Origin: Dickeya oryzae | GTDB lineage: Bacteria > Pseudomonadota > Gammaproteobacteria > Enterobacterales > Enterobacteriaceae | DNA length: 64,000 nucleotides | Assembly: GCF_009372235.1 (NCBI RefSeq) | Contig: NZ_SULL01000006.1 | Coordinates: 1-64,000 of the forward strand | Direction of reading: 5' to 3' | Shown here: piece by piece, positions 12,449 through 25,347 of the stretch | Layout: every line of letters starts with the position of its first letter | Numbering within the stretch: the stretch's first letter is position 1 | Made by a program: the position numbers and the translations under genes | The notes under the pieces: generated by a model | Seen by the model: only the letters and a program-made list of their open reading frames with translations | Databases searched by the model: none | Told to the model about the DNA's origin: nothing

Positions 12449-12477
12449 ATACTACGCTGACAACCGCGAAAATGCAA
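12449..12477 (-). promoter_or_regulatory. Predicted sigma-70 promoter of metY
   Basis: On the minus strand, TTGCAT (12472-12477) and TAGTAT (12449-12454) are separated by 17 bases. The -10 ends 16 bases before the tRNA. It would start the metY-rimP-nusA-infB transcript. Confidence 0.65.
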
Positions 12478-12491
12478 GTTATCTATAGGAT

Positions 12492-12578
12492 TGGTACCGA
12501 GGACGGGACTTGAACCCGTAAGCCCAATCGGGCACTACCACCTCAAGGTAGCGTGTCTACCAATTCCACCACCTCGGC
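12492..12578 (-). tRNA. leuU: tRNA-Leu (GAG)
   Basis: An 87-nt class II tRNA with encoded CCA. The anticodon loop reads CTTGAGGT (anticodon GAG), and a long variable arm and GGTTCAAGTCC T-arm are present. It lies between secG and metY, the position of leuU in E. coli. Confidence 0.95.
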
Positions 12579-12628
12579 ATCACAATTTGTTTTTATCATC
12601 AATATTTTTGTTGATGAAACGTCTGCGA

Positions 12629-12964
12629 TTATTTAGGAATATCGCTCGACGGTGCAGCTGGTGCTTTAGGCTGATCTGCTTTCTCAGCAGCAGCCGGCTG
12701 ACTCAGGTTATCCCAGCCACTGCTTTTTTTGCTGTGGTCAGAACTCATGTTGCCCAGAATCAGACTGAGTACGAAAAACAGCGTGGCAAACAGCGCCGTC
12801 ATTCGGGTCATGAAATTGCCGGAACCGCTAGAACCAAACAGCGTAGCGGAAGCACCTGCTCCGAACGACGCTCCCATATCTGCACCTTTACCTTGCTGCA
12901 GCATGATAAGACCAACAAGGCCAATCGCTACCAGCAGGAAAATTATCAGAAGAGCTTCGTACAT
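12629..12964 (-). CDS. secG: Preprotein translocase subunit SecG
   Basis: Small inner-membrane subunit of SecYEG that stimulates SecA-driven export. The 111 aa have two transmembrane helices (about 3-23 and 53-73) joined by a Gly/Ala-rich loop. A charged cytoplasmic tail follows. Located directly upstream of leuU as in E. coli. Confidence 0.96.
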   Translation of the reverse strand: MYEALLIIFLLVAIGLVGLIMLQQGKGADMGASFGAGASATLFGSSGSGNFMTRMTALFATLFFVLSLILGNMSSDHSKKSSGWDNLSQPAAAEKADQPKAPAAPSSDIPK

Positions 12965-13258
12965 AATTGTACCCGTTATGTATCCCCACCATTCGGCAAG
13001 GCATCGCTAATTCTTGCGGTTCACCCGCGACTATCCGCAACAGGACGTGTTACATCCCCTATAAAGCGGGTCTGAATACTAACTAAAGCCTCGGATGTAC
13101 GCAAGGGTAATTTGGTGCCCATTAACTGATTGAGGAAAAAAACAGCGTATCGGGAAAAAAGACCGGAAAATACTGATTACTCAGTGGTTCACACATTTGT
13201 CAGCGTGGTGGCAAGAGTCTCAGCCCCTTGCCACTGTTTCAGTCCGCCGTGTTGCCGT

Positions 13259-14596
13259 TTAGCCTGCGGCTTTTACTGCATCCGCAATGTGGTTTGCCAT
13301 CTGTGTCACGGTCGCCTCATCTTCCCCTTCCACCATCACACGAATTAGCGGTTCCGTACCCGATTTACGCAGCAACACCCGACCACGACCGGCCAGTTGT
13401 GCTTCCACTTCCTGGGTCGCCTGTTTCACCGCATCGCTTTCCAACGGGTCACCCTCACCGGAAAAGTGAACATTCACCAGTATTTGCGGGAAGAGTTTCA
13501 TACCGCTGCACAGGTCATGCAAGCTCATGTGGTTGCGAACCATCGCCGTCAGCACCTGCAAGCCTGCGATAACCCCATCACCCGTCGTCGTTTTATCTAG
13601 CAGGATAACGTGGCCTGAATTCTCCGCCCCCAGCCGCCAGCCTTTTGACTGCATCAACTCCAGAACATAACGGTCACCCACTTTAGCGCGGGCAAACGGC
13701 ACACCAAGCTGTTTTAGCGCGACTTCAAGCCCCATGTTGCTCATCAGCGTGCCGACCGCCCCACCACGGAGCTGGCCCTGACGCAATGCTTCACGTGCGA
13801 TGATATACAGGATCTGGTCGCCATCCACTTTGTTACCCTGGTGATCAACCATAATCAGACGATCACCATCACCATCAAACGCCAGGCCCACATCAGCCTT
13901 TTCAGACAGTACGCGTTCCTGAAGTTGGGTCACATCGGTCGCGCCACACTGCTCATTGATGTTCACCCCATCAGGCTCACACCCAATCGCAATCACCTTG
14001 GCACCTAACTCGCGCAATACGCTGGGTGCAATGTGGTACGTTGCGCCATTCGCACAATCCACCACGATTTTGAGGCCATTAAGACTCAGCTCACTCGGAA
14101 ACGTACTTTTGCAGAACTCAATATAACGCCCGGCGGCATCGACGATACGACTCGCCCGACCCAATTCGGCGGATTCTACGCAAGTCAGCGTTTTTTCCAT
14201 TTCCGCTTCGATCGCCTCTTCTACTTCATCTGGCAACTTGGTGCCGTCAATCGAAAAGAATTTGATGCCGTTATCGTAGTAGGGGTTATGAGACGCTGAA
14301 ATAACGATGCCAGCCTCTGCACGGAAAGTCCGGGTAAGATACGCCACCGCCGGGGTTGGCATCGGGCCGGTGAACGATGCTGACAGCCCTGCGGCAGCCA
14401 AACCTGCTTCGAGCGCAGACTCCAGCATATAACCCGAGATACGGGTATCCTTGCCGATAATGATCTTTCTGGAACCGTGGCGTGCCAGTACTTTACCGGC
14501 TGCCCAACCCAATTTCAGTACGAAATCAGGTGTAATCGGCAGATCGCCCACTTTGCCCCGAATACCATCAGTGCCAAAATATTTGCGGCTACTCAT
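13259..14596 (-). CDS. glmM: Phosphoglucosamine mutase
   Basis: Interconverts glucosamine-6-phosphate and glucosamine-1-phosphate for UDP-GlcNAc synthesis. The 445 aa have the phosphoserine loop [12 protein letters not shown], the Mg-binding DGDGDR loop and the C-terminal phosphate-binding [12 protein letters not shown]. It starts 8 bases after folP, so the two are one operon. In the 294-base spacer to secG (12965-13258) there is an 8-bp hairpin at 13208-13234 without a U-tract. Confidence 0.98.
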   Translation of the reverse strand: MSSRKYFGTDGIRGKVGDLPITPDFVLKLGWAAGKVLARHGSRKIIIGKDTRISGYMLESALEAGLAAAGLSASFTGPMPTPAVAYLTRTFRAEAGIVISASHNPYYDNGIKFFSIDGTKLPDEVEEAIEAEMEKTLTCVESAELGRASRIVDAAGRYIEFCKSTFPSELSLNGLKIVVDCANGATYHIAPSVLRELGAKVIAIGCEPDGVNINEQCGATDVTQLQERVLSEKADVGLAFDGDGDRLIMVDHQGNKVDGDQILYIIAREALRQGQLRGGAVGTLMSNMGLEVALKQLGVPFARAKVGDRYVLELMQSKGWRLGAENSGHVILLDKTTTGDGVIAGLQVLTAMVRNHMSLHDLCSGMKLFPQILVNVHFSGEGDPLESDAVKQATQEVEAQLAGRGRVLLRKSGTEPLIRVMVEGEDEATVTQMANHIADAVKAAG

Positions 14597-14604
14597 ATTT
14601 GTTG

Positions 14605-15438
14605 TTATTCCTTCGCTGATAGAGTTGCTTCGACTACACGTATCGCATCCACCGTCGCTTTCACATCATGGACGCGGATAATATGGGCCCCTTTCATGGC
14701 AGCAATCACTGCACACGCCACACTCCCGTAAACCCGCTCAAGCGGCGGGACACCCAGCAGTTGCCCAATCATGGTCTTTCTGGACATGCCAACTAATAGC
14801 GGTAAGCCAAATTGGTGTAAGTTTTCCAGACGTCCCAGCAGCCGATAATTATGCTGCAAATTCTTGCCGAACCCGAACCCGGGGTCCAGCAATAACTGTT
14901 CTCGTGGCATACCAGCAGCGGTACAGCGGGCAATATGATGCTCAAAAAATGCCATAACCTCACCCACGACATCATCATAATGCGGGGTGTGTTGCATGGT
15001 TTTGGGTAATCCCTGCATATGCATCAGGCAGACGGGCAAACCTGTTGCTACCGCAGCCTCCAGCGCTCCTGGTTCTCTGAGAGCACGAATGTCATTAATC
15101 AGATGGGCACCTGCCTGCGCACTGGCGGTGATCACTTCCGGTTTAGACGTATCGACTGAAATCCAGGTTTCAAAACGTTGTGCCAACGCTTCCACCACCG
15201 GAACAACGCGATCCAACTCTTCTTGCGTGCTGACTTCATCAGCACCAGGCCGGGTAGATTCACCACCAACATCGATGAAAGTCGCACCCGCTGAGATCAT
15301 CTGTTCAGCATGGATCAATGCAGCGTTGAGGGTATTGTGCTTACCACCATCAGAAAAGGAATCAGGGGTGACATTCAGGATCCCCATAACCTGGGGACAG
15401 GAGAGATCTAGCGTTAATCCGCGCGCGTTCAATTTCAT
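14605..15438 (-). CDS. folP: Dihydropteroate synthase
   Basis: Condenses p-aminobenzoate with the pterin pyrophosphate in folate synthesis; target of sulfonamides. The 277-aa TIM barrel shows the two family signatures [15 protein letters not shown] and [16 protein letters not shown]. It lies between ftsH and glmM. A strong terminator separates it from ftsH, so it needs either read-through or a promoter at the end of ftsH. Confidence 0.98.
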   Translation of the reverse strand: MKLNARGLTLDLSCPQVMGILNVTPDSFSDGGKHNTLNAALIHAEQMISAGATFIDVGGESTRPGADEVSTQEELDRVVPVVEALAQRFETWISVDTSKPEVITASAQAGAHLINDIRALREPGALEAAVATGLPVCLMHMQGLPKTMQHTPHYDDVVGEVMAFFEHHIARCTAAGMPREQLLLDPGFGFGKNLQHNYRLLGRLENLHQFGLPLLVGMSRKTMIGQLLGVPPLERVYGSVACAVIAAMKGAHIIRVHDVKATVDAIRVVEATLSAKE

Positions 15439-15481
15439 GTTCTGTATCTCAGTGCGTTTGGTCAGTGTGCCCTTCTGGAGT

Positions 15482-15506
15482 AAAAAACCCCGGCAAGCCG
15501 GGGTTT
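15482..15506 (-). terminator. Terminator between ftsH and folP
   Basis: AAACCCCGGC (15497-15506 read on minus) pairs across a 2-nt loop with GCCGGGGTTT, followed by TTTTTT in all on the minus strand. It ends the rlmE-ftsH transcript. Confidence 0.85.
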
Positions 15507-15551
15507 GAGGGGATTGGCAGCCCAGATGAGGACTGTCACACCATAGTTGTC

Positions 15552-17495
15552 TTACTTGTCGTTCAACGGCCCAGACATCGTATTACCCGATGTTGGGGCA
15601 TGGGGTTCATCCGCCGTTGTCGGCGCTTTAGGTGTTCCGCCATTATCAGACGAGGAAGAGTTATTACCCGGTGTCGGCTCTTCCCAACCAGCCGGAGGAC
15701 GAACATCCTTGCGAGACATCAGATCGTCAATTTGCGGCGCATCGATAGTTTCATACTTCATCAATGCGTCTTTCATTGAGTGCAGAACGTCCATATTCGC
15801 CATCAGCAACTCACGGGCACGCTGATAGTTACGCTCGATCAACGCCTTCACTTCCTGATCGATGATGCGTGCGGTTTCATCCGACATGTGCTTGGCTTTA
15901 GCAACAGAACGGCCGAGGAACACTTCACCTTCCTCTTCCGCGTACAGTAACGGCCCTAGTTTTTCCGAGAAACCCCACTGCGTTACCATGTTACGTGCAA
16001 TAGACGTCGCCACTTTAATATCGTTGGACGCACCGGTAGAAACATGTTCCGGCCCATAGATGATCTCTTCAGCCAGACGACCGCCGTACAGCGTAGAAAT
16101 CTGGCTTTCCAGCTTCTGACGGCTGGCACTGATAGCATCGCCTTCAGGCAGGAAGAACGTCACCCCTAGTGCACGACCACGCGGGATAATTGTCACTTTG
16201 TGTACCGGATCATGCTCAGGTACCAGACGCCCGATAATGGCATGCCCAGCTTCGTGATACGCTGTGGATTCTTTTTGCGCCTCGGTCATGACCATAGAGC
16301 GACGTTCCGCCCCCATCATGATTTTGTCCTTGGCCTTTTCGAATTCCACCATAGAGACCACACGACGATTGCCACGAGCGGCAAACAATGCGGCCTCGTT
16401 GACCAGGTTGGCCAAATCGGCACCGGAGAAACCGGGCGTACCGCGAGCAATAACGGAAGCATCAATGTCCGGCGACAGCGGCACTCGACGCATGTGAACC
16501 TTCAGAATCTGTTCACGGCCACGCACATCAGGCAAACCAACCACAACCTGACGGTCAAAACGACCGGGACGCAACAACGCCGGGTCCAGTACGTCAGGAC
16601 GGTTAGTAGCGGCGATAACAATAATACCTTCGTTACCTTCAAAACCGTCCATCTCAACCAGCATCTGGTTCAGCGTTTGTTCACGTTCATCGTGACCACC
16701 GCCCAGACCTGCACCACGCTGACGACCGACGGCGTCGATTTCATCAATAAAGATGATACAAGGCGCGGCTTTCTTAGCCTGTTCGAACATGTCTCTTACG
16801 CGCGAGGCACCGACACCGACAAACATTTCCACAAAGTCGGAACCCGAAATGGTGAAAAACGGTACCTTGGCTTCACCCGCAATGGCTTTCGCCAGCAAGG
16901 TTTTACCAGTCCCCGGTGGGCCAACCATCAGTACGCCTTTCGGAATTTTACCGCCCAGCTTTTGAAAGCGGCTCGGTTCGCGCAAATATTCAACCAGCTC
17001 GGCGACTTCTTCTTTGGCTTCATCACAGCCCGCCACATCGGCGAACGTGGTTTTAATCTGATCTTCAGTCAGCATCCGTGCCTTGCTTTTACCGAACGAC
17101 ATGGCACCTTTGCCACCCCCGCCCTGCATCTGGCGCATAAAGAAAATCCAGACGCCAATCAGCAACAGCATGGGGAACCAGGAGATGAAGATCGACGCCA
17201 ACAGGCTCGGTTCTTCCGGCGGTTCACCAACAACTTTTACGTTTTTGGTCAGAAGGTTATCCAGCAGTTTAGGATCGTTGACAGGGATATACGTGGTGTA
17301 ACGGCTGCTGTCTTTTTTGACAACATTGATCTCGCGCCCATTGATGCGCGCCTCACGGACCTGATCCTGATTCACTTCAGTCAAAAAGGTTGAATAATCC
17401 ACCCTACGGCCATTCGACTCGCTGGGCCCAAAGCTCTGGAATACGGACATCAGCACAACTGCGATGACCAACCAGAGAATCAGGTTTTTCGCCAT
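15552..17495 (-). CDS. ftsH: ATP-dependent zinc metalloprotease FtsH
   Basis: Membrane-anchored AAA protease that controls sigma-32, LpxC and damaged membrane proteins. Two transmembrane segments (about 5-25 and 99-121) flank a periplasmic domain. Walker A GPPGTGKT, Walker B IIFIDEID and the zinc motif HEAGH follow. The ATG start giving MAKNLILWL (647 aa) matches E. coli; a TTG three codons earlier has the better-placed GAGG and is an alternative. It lies downstream of rlmE, the heat-shock rlmE-ftsH pair. Confidence 0.97.
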   Translation of the reverse strand: MAKNLILWLVIAVVLMSVFQSFGPSESNGRRVDYSTFLTEVNQDQVREARINGREINVVKKDSSRYTTYIPVNDPKLLDNLLTKNVKVVGEPPEEPSLLASIFISWFPMLLLIGVWIFFMRQMQGGGGKGAMSFGKSKARMLTEDQIKTTFADVAGCDEAKEEVAELVEYLREPSRFQKLGGKIPKGVLMVGPPGTGKTLLAKAIAGEAKVPFFTISGSDFVEMFVGVGASRVRDMFEQAKKAAPCIIFIDEIDAVGRQRGAGLGGGHDEREQTLNQMLVEMDGFEGNEGIIVIAATNRPDVLDPALLRPGRFDRQVVVGLPDVRGREQILKVHMRRVPLSPDIDASVIARGTPGFSGADLANLVNEAALFAARGNRRVVSMVEFEKAKDKIMMGAERRSMVMTEAQKESTAYHEAGHAIIGRLVPEHDPVHKVTIIPRGRALGVTFFLPEGDAISASRQKLESQISTLYGGRLAEEIIYGPEHVSTGASNDIKVATSIARNMVTQWGFSEKLGPLLYAEEEGEVFLGRSVAKAKHMSDETARIIDQEVKALIERNYQRARELLMANMDVLHSMKDALMKYETIDAPQIDDLMSRKDVRPPAGWEEPTPGNNSSSSDNGGTPKAPTTADEPHAPTSGNTMSGPLNDK

Positions 17496-17551
17496 GTCAC
17501 TCAAGGGATTAACCTCATATTACAACTGTGTTAAAGAATAGCGTCAGGGTA

Positions 17552-18181
17552 CTATAGTTTACGGCCTGTCGCTACAATGTACACCTCACGGGACCGGGCT
17601 CGGGAGGCATCTGGCTTACGAATCTTTACCGTCGTAAACAGGGAGCGAATCTCGCGCAGGTACTCATCGAAGCCCACGCCCTGAAATACTTTCACTACGA
17701 AACTCCCACCTGGCGCTAATATATCCCGACACATATCCAGTGCAAGTTCAACCAGATACATCGCCCGGGGAATATCTACCGCCGGCGTACCACTCATGTT
17801 CGGGGCCATGTCAGACATCACCACCTGAACCTTTTCGTCCCCAACCCGTTCCAGCAGGGTTTTGAGCACTAATTCATCACGAAAGTCCCCTTGAAGGAAA
17901 TCGACTCCAACAATAGGATCCATCGGTAAAAGATCACACGCGATAATGCGCCCTTTTCCGCCGATCTGGCTGACGACATATTGCGACCATCCGCCTGGTG
18001 CCGCCCCCAGATCTACCACAGTCATTCCGGGTTTAAACAGCTTGTCCGTTTGCTGTATTTCATCAAGTTTAAACCAAGCACGCGAGCGAAGCCCCTTTTT
18101 CTGCGCCTGCTGTACATATTTATCGCTAAAGTGTTCCTGCAACCAGCGACTGGAACTTGCAGAACGCTTTTTGTTAGCCAT
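17552..18181 (-). CDS. rlmE: 23S rRNA (uridine(2552)-2'-O)-methyltransferase
   Basis: Methylates U2552 in the A-loop of 23S rRNA using S-adenosylmethionine, late in 50S assembly; also called RrmJ or FtsJ. The 209 aa contain the SAM motif [11 protein letters not shown] and the K-D-K-E catalytic set (AWFKLDE, MSDMAPN, FVVKVFQ, SREVYIV). It is upstream of ftsH and divergent from yhbY. Confidence 0.98.
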   Translation of the reverse strand: MANKKRSASSSRWLQEHFSDKYVQQAQKKGLRSRAWFKLDEIQQTDKLFKPGMTVVDLGAAPGGWSQYVVSQIGGKGRIIACDLLPMDPIVGVDFLQGDFRDELVLKTLLERVGDEKVQVVMSDMAPNMSGTPAVDIPRAMYLVELALDMCRDILAPGGSFVVKVFQGVGFDEYLREIRSLFTTVKIRKPDASRARSREVYIVATGRKL

Positions 18182-18339
18182 CGATTTTCCAACTATGATT
18201 TTTCTAACTAGTGTTAATTAAGATGCCAGCAGCGGACAACAGCGCCCAACGATAGCCAATCAGTATAGCCGGATTGGTGATAATCATCAGATGGCGGTAG
18301 AATAGTCCGCTTTCAATCCTAACCTAAGCAAAAAAGACA

Positions 18340-18633
18340 ATGAATCTGAGTAACAAACAAAAACAGCACCTGAAAGGCCTGGCTCATCCGCTAAAGCCAG
18401 TCGTCATGCTGGGCAACAACGGCCTCACCGAAGGTGTACTGGCTGAAATCGAACAGGCTCTGGAGCATCACGAACTGATCAAGGTGAAAATCGCTACCGA
18501 AGATCGTGAAACCAAAGGGTTGATTGTCGATGCCATTCTGCGTGAAACCGGTGCCAGCAACGTTCAGGTTATCGGCCACACTCTGGTGCTCTATCGTGCG
18601 TCAAAAGAGCGCAAGATTGTGTTGCCTCGTTAA
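18340..18633 (+). CDS. yhbY: Ribosome assembly RNA-binding protein YhbY
   Basis: Single CRS1-YhbY (KH-like) domain protein of 97 aa associated with pre-50S particles. The family core GLAHPLKPVVMLGNNGLT and the GNNG-like loop are present. It is divergent from rlmE, with a 158-base shared promoter region, and ends at a bidirectional terminator shared with greA. Confidence 0.96.
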   Translation: MNLSNKQKQHLKGLAHPLKPVVMLGNNGLTEGVLAEIEQALEHHELIKVKIATEDRETKGLIVDAILRETGASNVQVIGHTLVLYRASKERKIVLPR

Positions 18634-18690
18634 CATTTTCGGTTCAGGTTACCTTGTTTCACCGCAAGGTTCCATGACCCGCTGGTGAAG

Positions 18691-18714
18691 AAAAAGGCCG
18701 ATATCGGCCTTTTT
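18691..18714. terminator. Bidirectional terminator between yhbY and greA
   Basis: A perfect palindrome: five As, GGCCGAT/ATCGGCC, five Ts. It therefore ends both the plus-strand yhbY and the minus-strand greA transcripts. Confidence 0.88.
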
Positions 18715-18758
18715 CCTTTCTTTACAATCCAGACTGGCGTCTTGTTTGCTCGCCATTA

Positions 18759-19235
18759 TCAGAGGTATTCAACCTTCAGAATTTCGTACTCCACCACGCC
18801 ACCCGGTGTGCTGATCGTCACCACATCATCTTCTTCTTTGCCAATCAGGCCACGGGCAATCGGCGAATTCACAGAAATCAGGTTCTGCTTGAAGTCAGCC
18901 TCATCGTCACCCACGATACGGTAAGTCTGCTCTTCTTCCGTATCCAGGTTCATGACTGTCACCGTCGCACCAAAGATAACGCGACCATTGGCCGCCATTT
19001 TGGTGACATCGATGACCTGAGCATTAGACAGCTTGGCTTCAATTTCCTGAATCCGGCCTTCACAGAACCCTTGCTGCTCACGGGCCGCATGGTATTCCGC
19101 GTTTTCCTTCAAATCGCCATGTTCACGCGCCTCAGCGATCGCTGCGATAATTTCAGGCCGACGCACCGACTTCAGGAAGTCCAGCTCTTCGCGTAACTTT
19201 TCAGCACCACGCAACGTCATCGGAAATTGTTTCAT
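18759..19235 (-). CDS. greA: Transcription elongation factor GreA
   Basis: Rescues backtracked RNA polymerase by stimulating transcript cleavage through its secondary channel. The start giving [14 protein letters not shown] yields 158 aa, the E. coli length; the frame runs 32 codons further without homology. The N-terminal coiled coil carries the acidic tip ([14 protein letters not shown]), and a C-terminal FKBP-like domain follows. It is divergent from dacB. Confidence 0.97.
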   Translation of the reverse strand: MKQFPMTLRGAEKLREELDFLKSVRRPEIIAAIAEAREHGDLKENAEYHAAREQQGFCEGRIQEIEAKLSNAQVIDVTKMAANGRVIFGATVTVMNLDTEEEQTYRIVGDDEADFKQNLISVNSPIARGLIGKEEDDVVTISTPGGVVEYEILKVEYL

Positions 19236-19500
19236 ATCGTCACTACCTCTAAAAAAATCCGTACGGCTCACGTTACCGTCATCCTGACGCGATAAAATCA
19301 CCTGCGACGGAATGTTTCCATGCCAGTGCACCTGACAATTTAAACAAAAACCGCCTCGCCCGGAACATGACTTCCAGGCCAGACGCGTTTTTGCATTTTG
19401 ATACGCATTTTACCCCAGAGTTCCACCAGGGTCATCGTTTACTTTATCCCTTGATGCGCCGTAGTATGACCACCACGTTACCCTGTACTTGATTGAGATT

Positions 19501-20934
19501 ATGCGTTTTTTATCGACTCTGACCGGTTTTACCTGCGCAGTTGCCCTGCATGCCAACGCCGCCGCCATGGATGAGTACACCAAATACCTGCCAGATGGGG
19601 CCAATCTGGCACTGGTGGTGCAAAAAATCGGTGCCACGACGCCAACGCTCGATTACCACAGCCAACAGATGGCGTTACCTGCCAGTACGCAGAAGGTTAT
19701 TACTGCGCTGGCAGCATTGTTGCAGTTGGGGCCGAATTACCGTTTCGTCACGACGATAGAAAGCAACGGTGCGCTTACCGGCGGAGTATTACGCGGCAAT
19801 CTGACAGTACGCTTTAGCGGTGATCCTTCACTGAAACGTCAGCAGATTCGCAATATGGTACAGGAACTGAAAAAGCAAGGTGTCCGGGAAATCGGTGGTG
19901 ACGTCTTTATCGACACATCCGTGTTCGCCAGCCACGATAAAGCCCCCGGCTGGCCCTGGAACGATCTGACCCAATGTTTCAGTGCGCCGCCTGCCGCAGC
20001 CATCGTCGATAAAAACTGCTTCTCTATTTCGCTTTATAGCGCGCCCAAAGCCGGTGACAACGCATTTATCCGGGTGGCATCCTATTATCCGGTGCATATG
20101 TTCAGTGAAGTACGCACACTGCCAAAAGGCTCGCCTGACGCCCAGTATTGCGAACTGGACGTCGTACCGGGCGAACTCAACCGATACACCCTCACCGGTT
20201 GCCTGACACAACGGGCGGAACCCTTACCGCTGGCGTTTGCGATTCAGGATGGTGCCAGCTATGCCGGGGCCATCGTAAAAGACGAGCTGGAACAGGCTGA
20301 TATCCGCGTCGATGGAAACCTGCGACGCCAGACATTACCGGGTGCACCCGGCACAGTACTGGCGCAGACCGAATCCGAACCGCTGCATGACCTGCTGACG
20401 ACTATGCTGAAAAAATCGGACAACATGATTGCCGATACCGTATTTCGCACCATAGGGCATGAGCGCTTCAAAGTGCCCGGCACCTGGCGAGCCGGGGCCG
20501 ATGCCGTACGTCAAATCCTGCGTCAGAAAGCGGGTATTGATCTTGGCAACACCATTATCGTTGATGGCTCAGGACTCTCCCGACACAACCTGATCGCCCC
20601 AGCGACCATGATGCAGGTACTGCAATATATCGCCCAACACGATAATGAGCTGAATTACATCAAGATGCTGCCGCTGGCCGGTTATGACGGCACATTGCGC
20701 TATCGGGCGGGCCTGCACGAAGCCGGGCTTGATGGCAAAGTCTCAGCCAAAACCGGTTCTCTTCAGGGCGTATACAACCTGGCAGGGTTTATTACCACCG
20801 CCAGTGGTCAACGCATGGCTTTCGTGCAGTATCTCTCTGGTTATGCCGTACCACCGGAAGATCAAAAAGAGCGACGCATTCCGCTGGTCCGTTTTGAAAG
20901 TCGTCTTTACAAAGACATCAACCAAAACAATTAA
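19501..20934 (+). CDS. dacB: D-alanyl-D-alanine carboxypeptidase/endopeptidase PBP4
   Basis: Periplasmic class C penicillin-binding protein that trims peptidoglycan and cleaves cross-links. A Sec signal peptide (1-20, cut near ANA-A) leads 477 aa with the three active-site motifs: STQK (SxxK), SDN (SxN) and KTG. The ATG at 19501 is preferred to an in-frame TTG four codons upstream. It is convergent with obgE. Confidence 0.97.
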   Translation: MRFLSTLTGFTCAVALHANAAAMDEYTKYLPDGANLALVVQKIGATTPTLDYHSQQMALPASTQKVITALAALLQLGPNYRFVTTIESNGALTGGVLRGNLTVRFSGDPSLKRQQIRNMVQELKKQGVREIGGDVFIDTSVFASHDKAPGWPWNDLTQCFSAPPAAAIVDKNCFSISLYSAPKAGDNAFIRVASYYPVHMFSEVRTLPKGSPDAQYCELDVVPGELNRYTLTGCLTQRAEPLPLAFAIQDGASYAGAIVKDELEQADIRVDGNLRRQTLPGAPGTVLAQTESEPLHDLLTTMLKKSDNMIADTVFRTIGHERFKVPGTWRAGADAVRQILRQKAGIDLGNTIIVDGSGLSRHNLIAPATMMQVLQYIAQHDNELNYIKMLPLAGYDGTLRYRAGLHEAGLDGKVSAKTGSLQGVYNLAGFITTASGQRMAFVQYLSGYAVPPEDQKERRIPLVRFESRLYKDINQNN

Positions 20935-20947
20935 CCAGACAAAAAAA

Positions 20948-20975
20948 TCCCCTATCTGCGGTTGCAGATAGGGGA
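20948..20975 (-). terminator. Terminator of obgE (convergent with dacB)
   Basis: A 12-bp stem (20948-20959 with 20964-20975) with a 4-nt loop is followed on the minus strand by TTTTTTT. It ends the obgE transcript between the two convergent genes; the plus side lacks a T-run. Confidence 0.88.
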
Positions 20976-21032
20976 AACATGTACAACTAACAAGCAAATC
21001 TTTCGACTAGCGACCTGATGATCGTCGCGGCA

Positions 21033-22211
<1,179 letters not shown>

Positions 22212-22464
22212 CTATCTCCGCAAAAAACCAATAGAGAATGACCGACGCGTTTGAATAATTTATTGGTTCTCTTTGGCTCAACGAATTGGGTTGATGACAG
22301 ATAACCACAGTATGCCACCTGCCACTGAAAAACCGACGCATCAGAACTGTTTCGATAAAAGGGCGCTGATTGTACCTGCTTGGCGAAAGGATTTCACCTG
22401 TATTAAAAATAATCAGTCCACATCAGCGTCGTCATGGCCTTAACCATGCCTTACCACAGCAGCC

Positions 22465-23409
22465 TCACACCCGTGGGTATTTGGAACGCCTTGCTGCGAT
22501 CACATGATGCCCGATCGCGGCAAACATCGCCCCTGCCACAACGACAAACGCGCCGACGTATCCCAGCAGGTTAAGCGATGGCGCAGCAAATACCGATGGC
22601 CAGGCCAATGACAACAGATCCGAGAAAAACAGCGTAAACAGCGGCGTCAGCGTAATAATGGTACTCACCTGTGCGGCTTGCCAGCGAGCCATGGCTTCCG
22701 CCAGTGCACCGTAACCAACCAGCGTATTCGCACCGCAAAACACCAGGCAAGCTAATTGCCAGCCGGTTAACTGAAACAGTGTACCCGGCTTCGCCCACGG
22801 TGTGATAAACAACACACAGAGTGCATAGAGCAGAAAAAGCAGTTGCTGCGAAGTCAGACGTCGCAGCAATACCTTTTGTGCCACGCCATACGCAACCCAC
22901 ACAGCAGCTGCCGCCACGCCCAGTAAGATCCCGAAGGTGTAATCCGTCAGGCGAGTAAACAACTCCATCAGACTATTGTTGAAAAACATCAACAATCCAC
23001 AGATCAATATTCCGGCACCGATAACCTGGTTGACGCGCATCTTCTCTTTCAGAATAACGACGCTGGCGACCATCAAACCTACCGTAGACAATTGCCCGAT
23101 CACCTGTGACGCGGTAGGGCTCAGATATTGCAACGAAGAGCTGAACAATACGAAGTTGCCCAACAGTCCTCCTGTTGCTATCAGCAGTAAAATCCACCAA
23201 CGTTGATGATCGAACGCCCGCAGCTGTGGCAACGAGCCTTTGCTGTACAAGAAAATGCCCAATCCGACGGACGCAATCAGAAACCGATACCAGACGATGG
23301 TGTAAGGCTCCATCGTCGCCAGAACCTGTTTCATCGCGATTGGCAGCGCCCCCCAGCATACGGCGGTGGTCAGCGCCAGACAAAACCCGATGCCAGCATT
23401 CTGTTTCAT
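22465..23409 (-). CDS. yhbE: DMT-superfamily (EamA) transporter YhbE
   Basis: Inner-membrane protein of 314 aa with ten predicted transmembrane helices in two EamA repeats, close to E. coli YhbE along its length (TLVGYGALAEAMARWQAAQV region). The substrate is not known. The ATG at 23409 has an AGGTG element 8 bases upstream and is preferred to GTG one codon earlier. It lies between rpmA and obgE. Confidence 0.93.
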   Translation of the reverse strand: MKQNAGIGFCLALTTAVCWGALPIAMKQVLATMEPYTIVWYRFLIASVGLGIFLYSKGSLPQLRAFDHQRWWILLLIATGGLLGNFVLFSSSLQYLSPTASQVIGQLSTVGLMVASVVILKEKMRVNQVIGAGILICGLLMFFNNSLMELFTRLTDYTFGILLGVAAAAVWVAYGVAQKVLLRRLTSQQLLFLLYALCVLFITPWAKPGTLFQLTGWQLACLVFCGANTLVGYGALAEAMARWQAAQVSTIITLTPLFTLFFSDLLSLAWPSVFAAPSLNLLGYVGAFVVVAGAMFAAIGHHVIAARRSKYPRV

Positions 23410-23475
23410 CACATCACCTGTTCTTTTTATTGATGTCGTTAACGTGCAGCGTTTTTATCGTACATCTAAATGTAA

Positions 23476-23502
23476 AAAGCCCCGCAACAAGTGCGGGGCT
23501 TT
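23476..23502 (-). terminator. Terminator after rpmA
   Basis: An 11-bp stem AAAGCCCCGCA/TGCGGGGCTTT with a 5-nt loop is followed by more Ts on the minus strand. It separates rplU-rpmA from yhbE-obgE. Confidence 0.85.
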
Positions 23503-23526
23503 ATGATTCAACCTGATACCTAAAAA

Positions 23527-23796
<270 letters not shown>

Positions 23797-23803
23797 CTAA
23801 AAC

Positions 23804-24190
<387 letters not shown>

Positions 24191-24374
24191 CTACGCAAAA
24201 AACCTACTGATGACAAGCGCAGAATCAATCAATGTGAAGAAAAAGGATACAACCCATGAACTGCCGTTTATCTGTGCCGTTTTTCAAGTACAATCGGGCC
24301 TAACGTTCCCTTTTCGGTGCCGATATCAGCAGTATTTTCACGGCAGAAACAGAAGCAATCAGCTGGCAGAAACA

Positions 24375-25346
24375 ATGAACTTAGAGCAAATCACAGCGTT
24401 AAGCGCACAGGATATGGCCGCCGTCAACCAGACCATACTGGATCAGCTCAACTCCGATGTTGTCCTGATCAATCAGTTAGGAAATTACATCATCGGCGGC
24501 GGTGGCAAGCGCATCCGTCCCATGATAGCGGTACTTGCCGCCAGAGCGCTGAATTACCAGGGTGACAAGCACATTACCGTTGCCGCGCTGATTGAATTTA
24601 TCCACACCGCCACGCTTCTCCATGATGACGTTGTCGACGAAAGTGATATGCGCCGCGGAAAAGCCACGGCGAACGCGGCGTTCGGTAATGCCGCCAGCGT
24701 GTTGGTCGGCGATTTCATCTATACCCGCGCGTTTCAAATGATGACCAGCCTGGCTTCGCTGCGCGTTATGTCAGTCATGTCTGACGCCGTTAACGTCATT
24801 GCGGAAGGCGAAGTACTCCAGCTCATGAACTGCAATGACCCGGACATCACCGAAGACAGTTATATGCGGGTGATTTACAGCAAAACAGCCCGGTTATTCG
24901 AAGCAGCCGCGCAATCTTCCGCTATTTTGTCAGACGCCAGCAGCGAGCAGGAAATGGCGTTACAAGAATACGGCCGCTACCTCGGCACCGCATTCCAATT
25001 GATTGACGATTTGCTCGACTACAGCGCCGACGGCAAAACACTGGGGAAAAATACCGGTGATGACCTGAACGAAGGCAAACCCACGTTACCGTTGCTGCAT
25101 GCCATGCACCACGGTAATGATGAGCAGCGCACTATGATTCGCCAGGCGATTGAGCAAGGCAATGGCCGCCATTTACTGGAACCGGTATTAGCTGCCATGC
25201 AATCTTGTGGCTCTCTCGCCTATACACGCCAAAGAGCCGAGGAAGAAGCCGATAAAGCTATCACCGCGATTCAGTGCCTGCCTGCCAGTGATTTTCGCAC
25301 TGCGCTTGAAGGGCTGGCCCACCTTGCAGTGCAGCGCGACTTCTAA
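24375..25346 (+). CDS. ispB: Octaprenyl diphosphate synthase
   Basis: Trans-prenyltransferase that makes the C40 side chain of ubiquinone and menaquinone. The 323 aa hold both aspartate-rich motifs (LLHDDVVDESD and LIDDLLDY). The ATG giving MNLEQITALSAQDM matches E. coli; in-frame codons upstream are not supported. Its TAA is one base from the stop of the convergent Mu-repressor-like gene, so ispB transcripts run into that gene's antisense. Confidence 0.98.
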   Translation: MNLEQITALSAQDMAAVNQTILDQLNSDVVLINQLGNYIIGGGGKRIRPMIAVLAARALNYQGDKHITVAALIEFIHTATLLHDDVVDESDMRRGKATANAAFGNAASVLVGDFIYTRAFQMMTSLASLRVMSVMSDAVNVIAEGEVLQLMNCNDPDITEDSYMRVIYSKTARLFEAAAQSSAILSDASSEQEMALQEYGRYLGTAFQLIDDLLDYSADGKTLGKNTGDDLNEGKPTLPLLHAMHHGNDEQRTMIRQAIEQGNGRHLLEPVLAAMQSCGSLAYTRQRAEEEADKAITAIQCLPASDFRTALEGLAHLAVQRDF

Positions 25347-25347
25347 A

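Noticed and set aside
13208-13234. 8-bp hairpin after glmM, considered as a terminator
   Set aside because: No U-tract on the minus strand; it may only be a stabilising structure.
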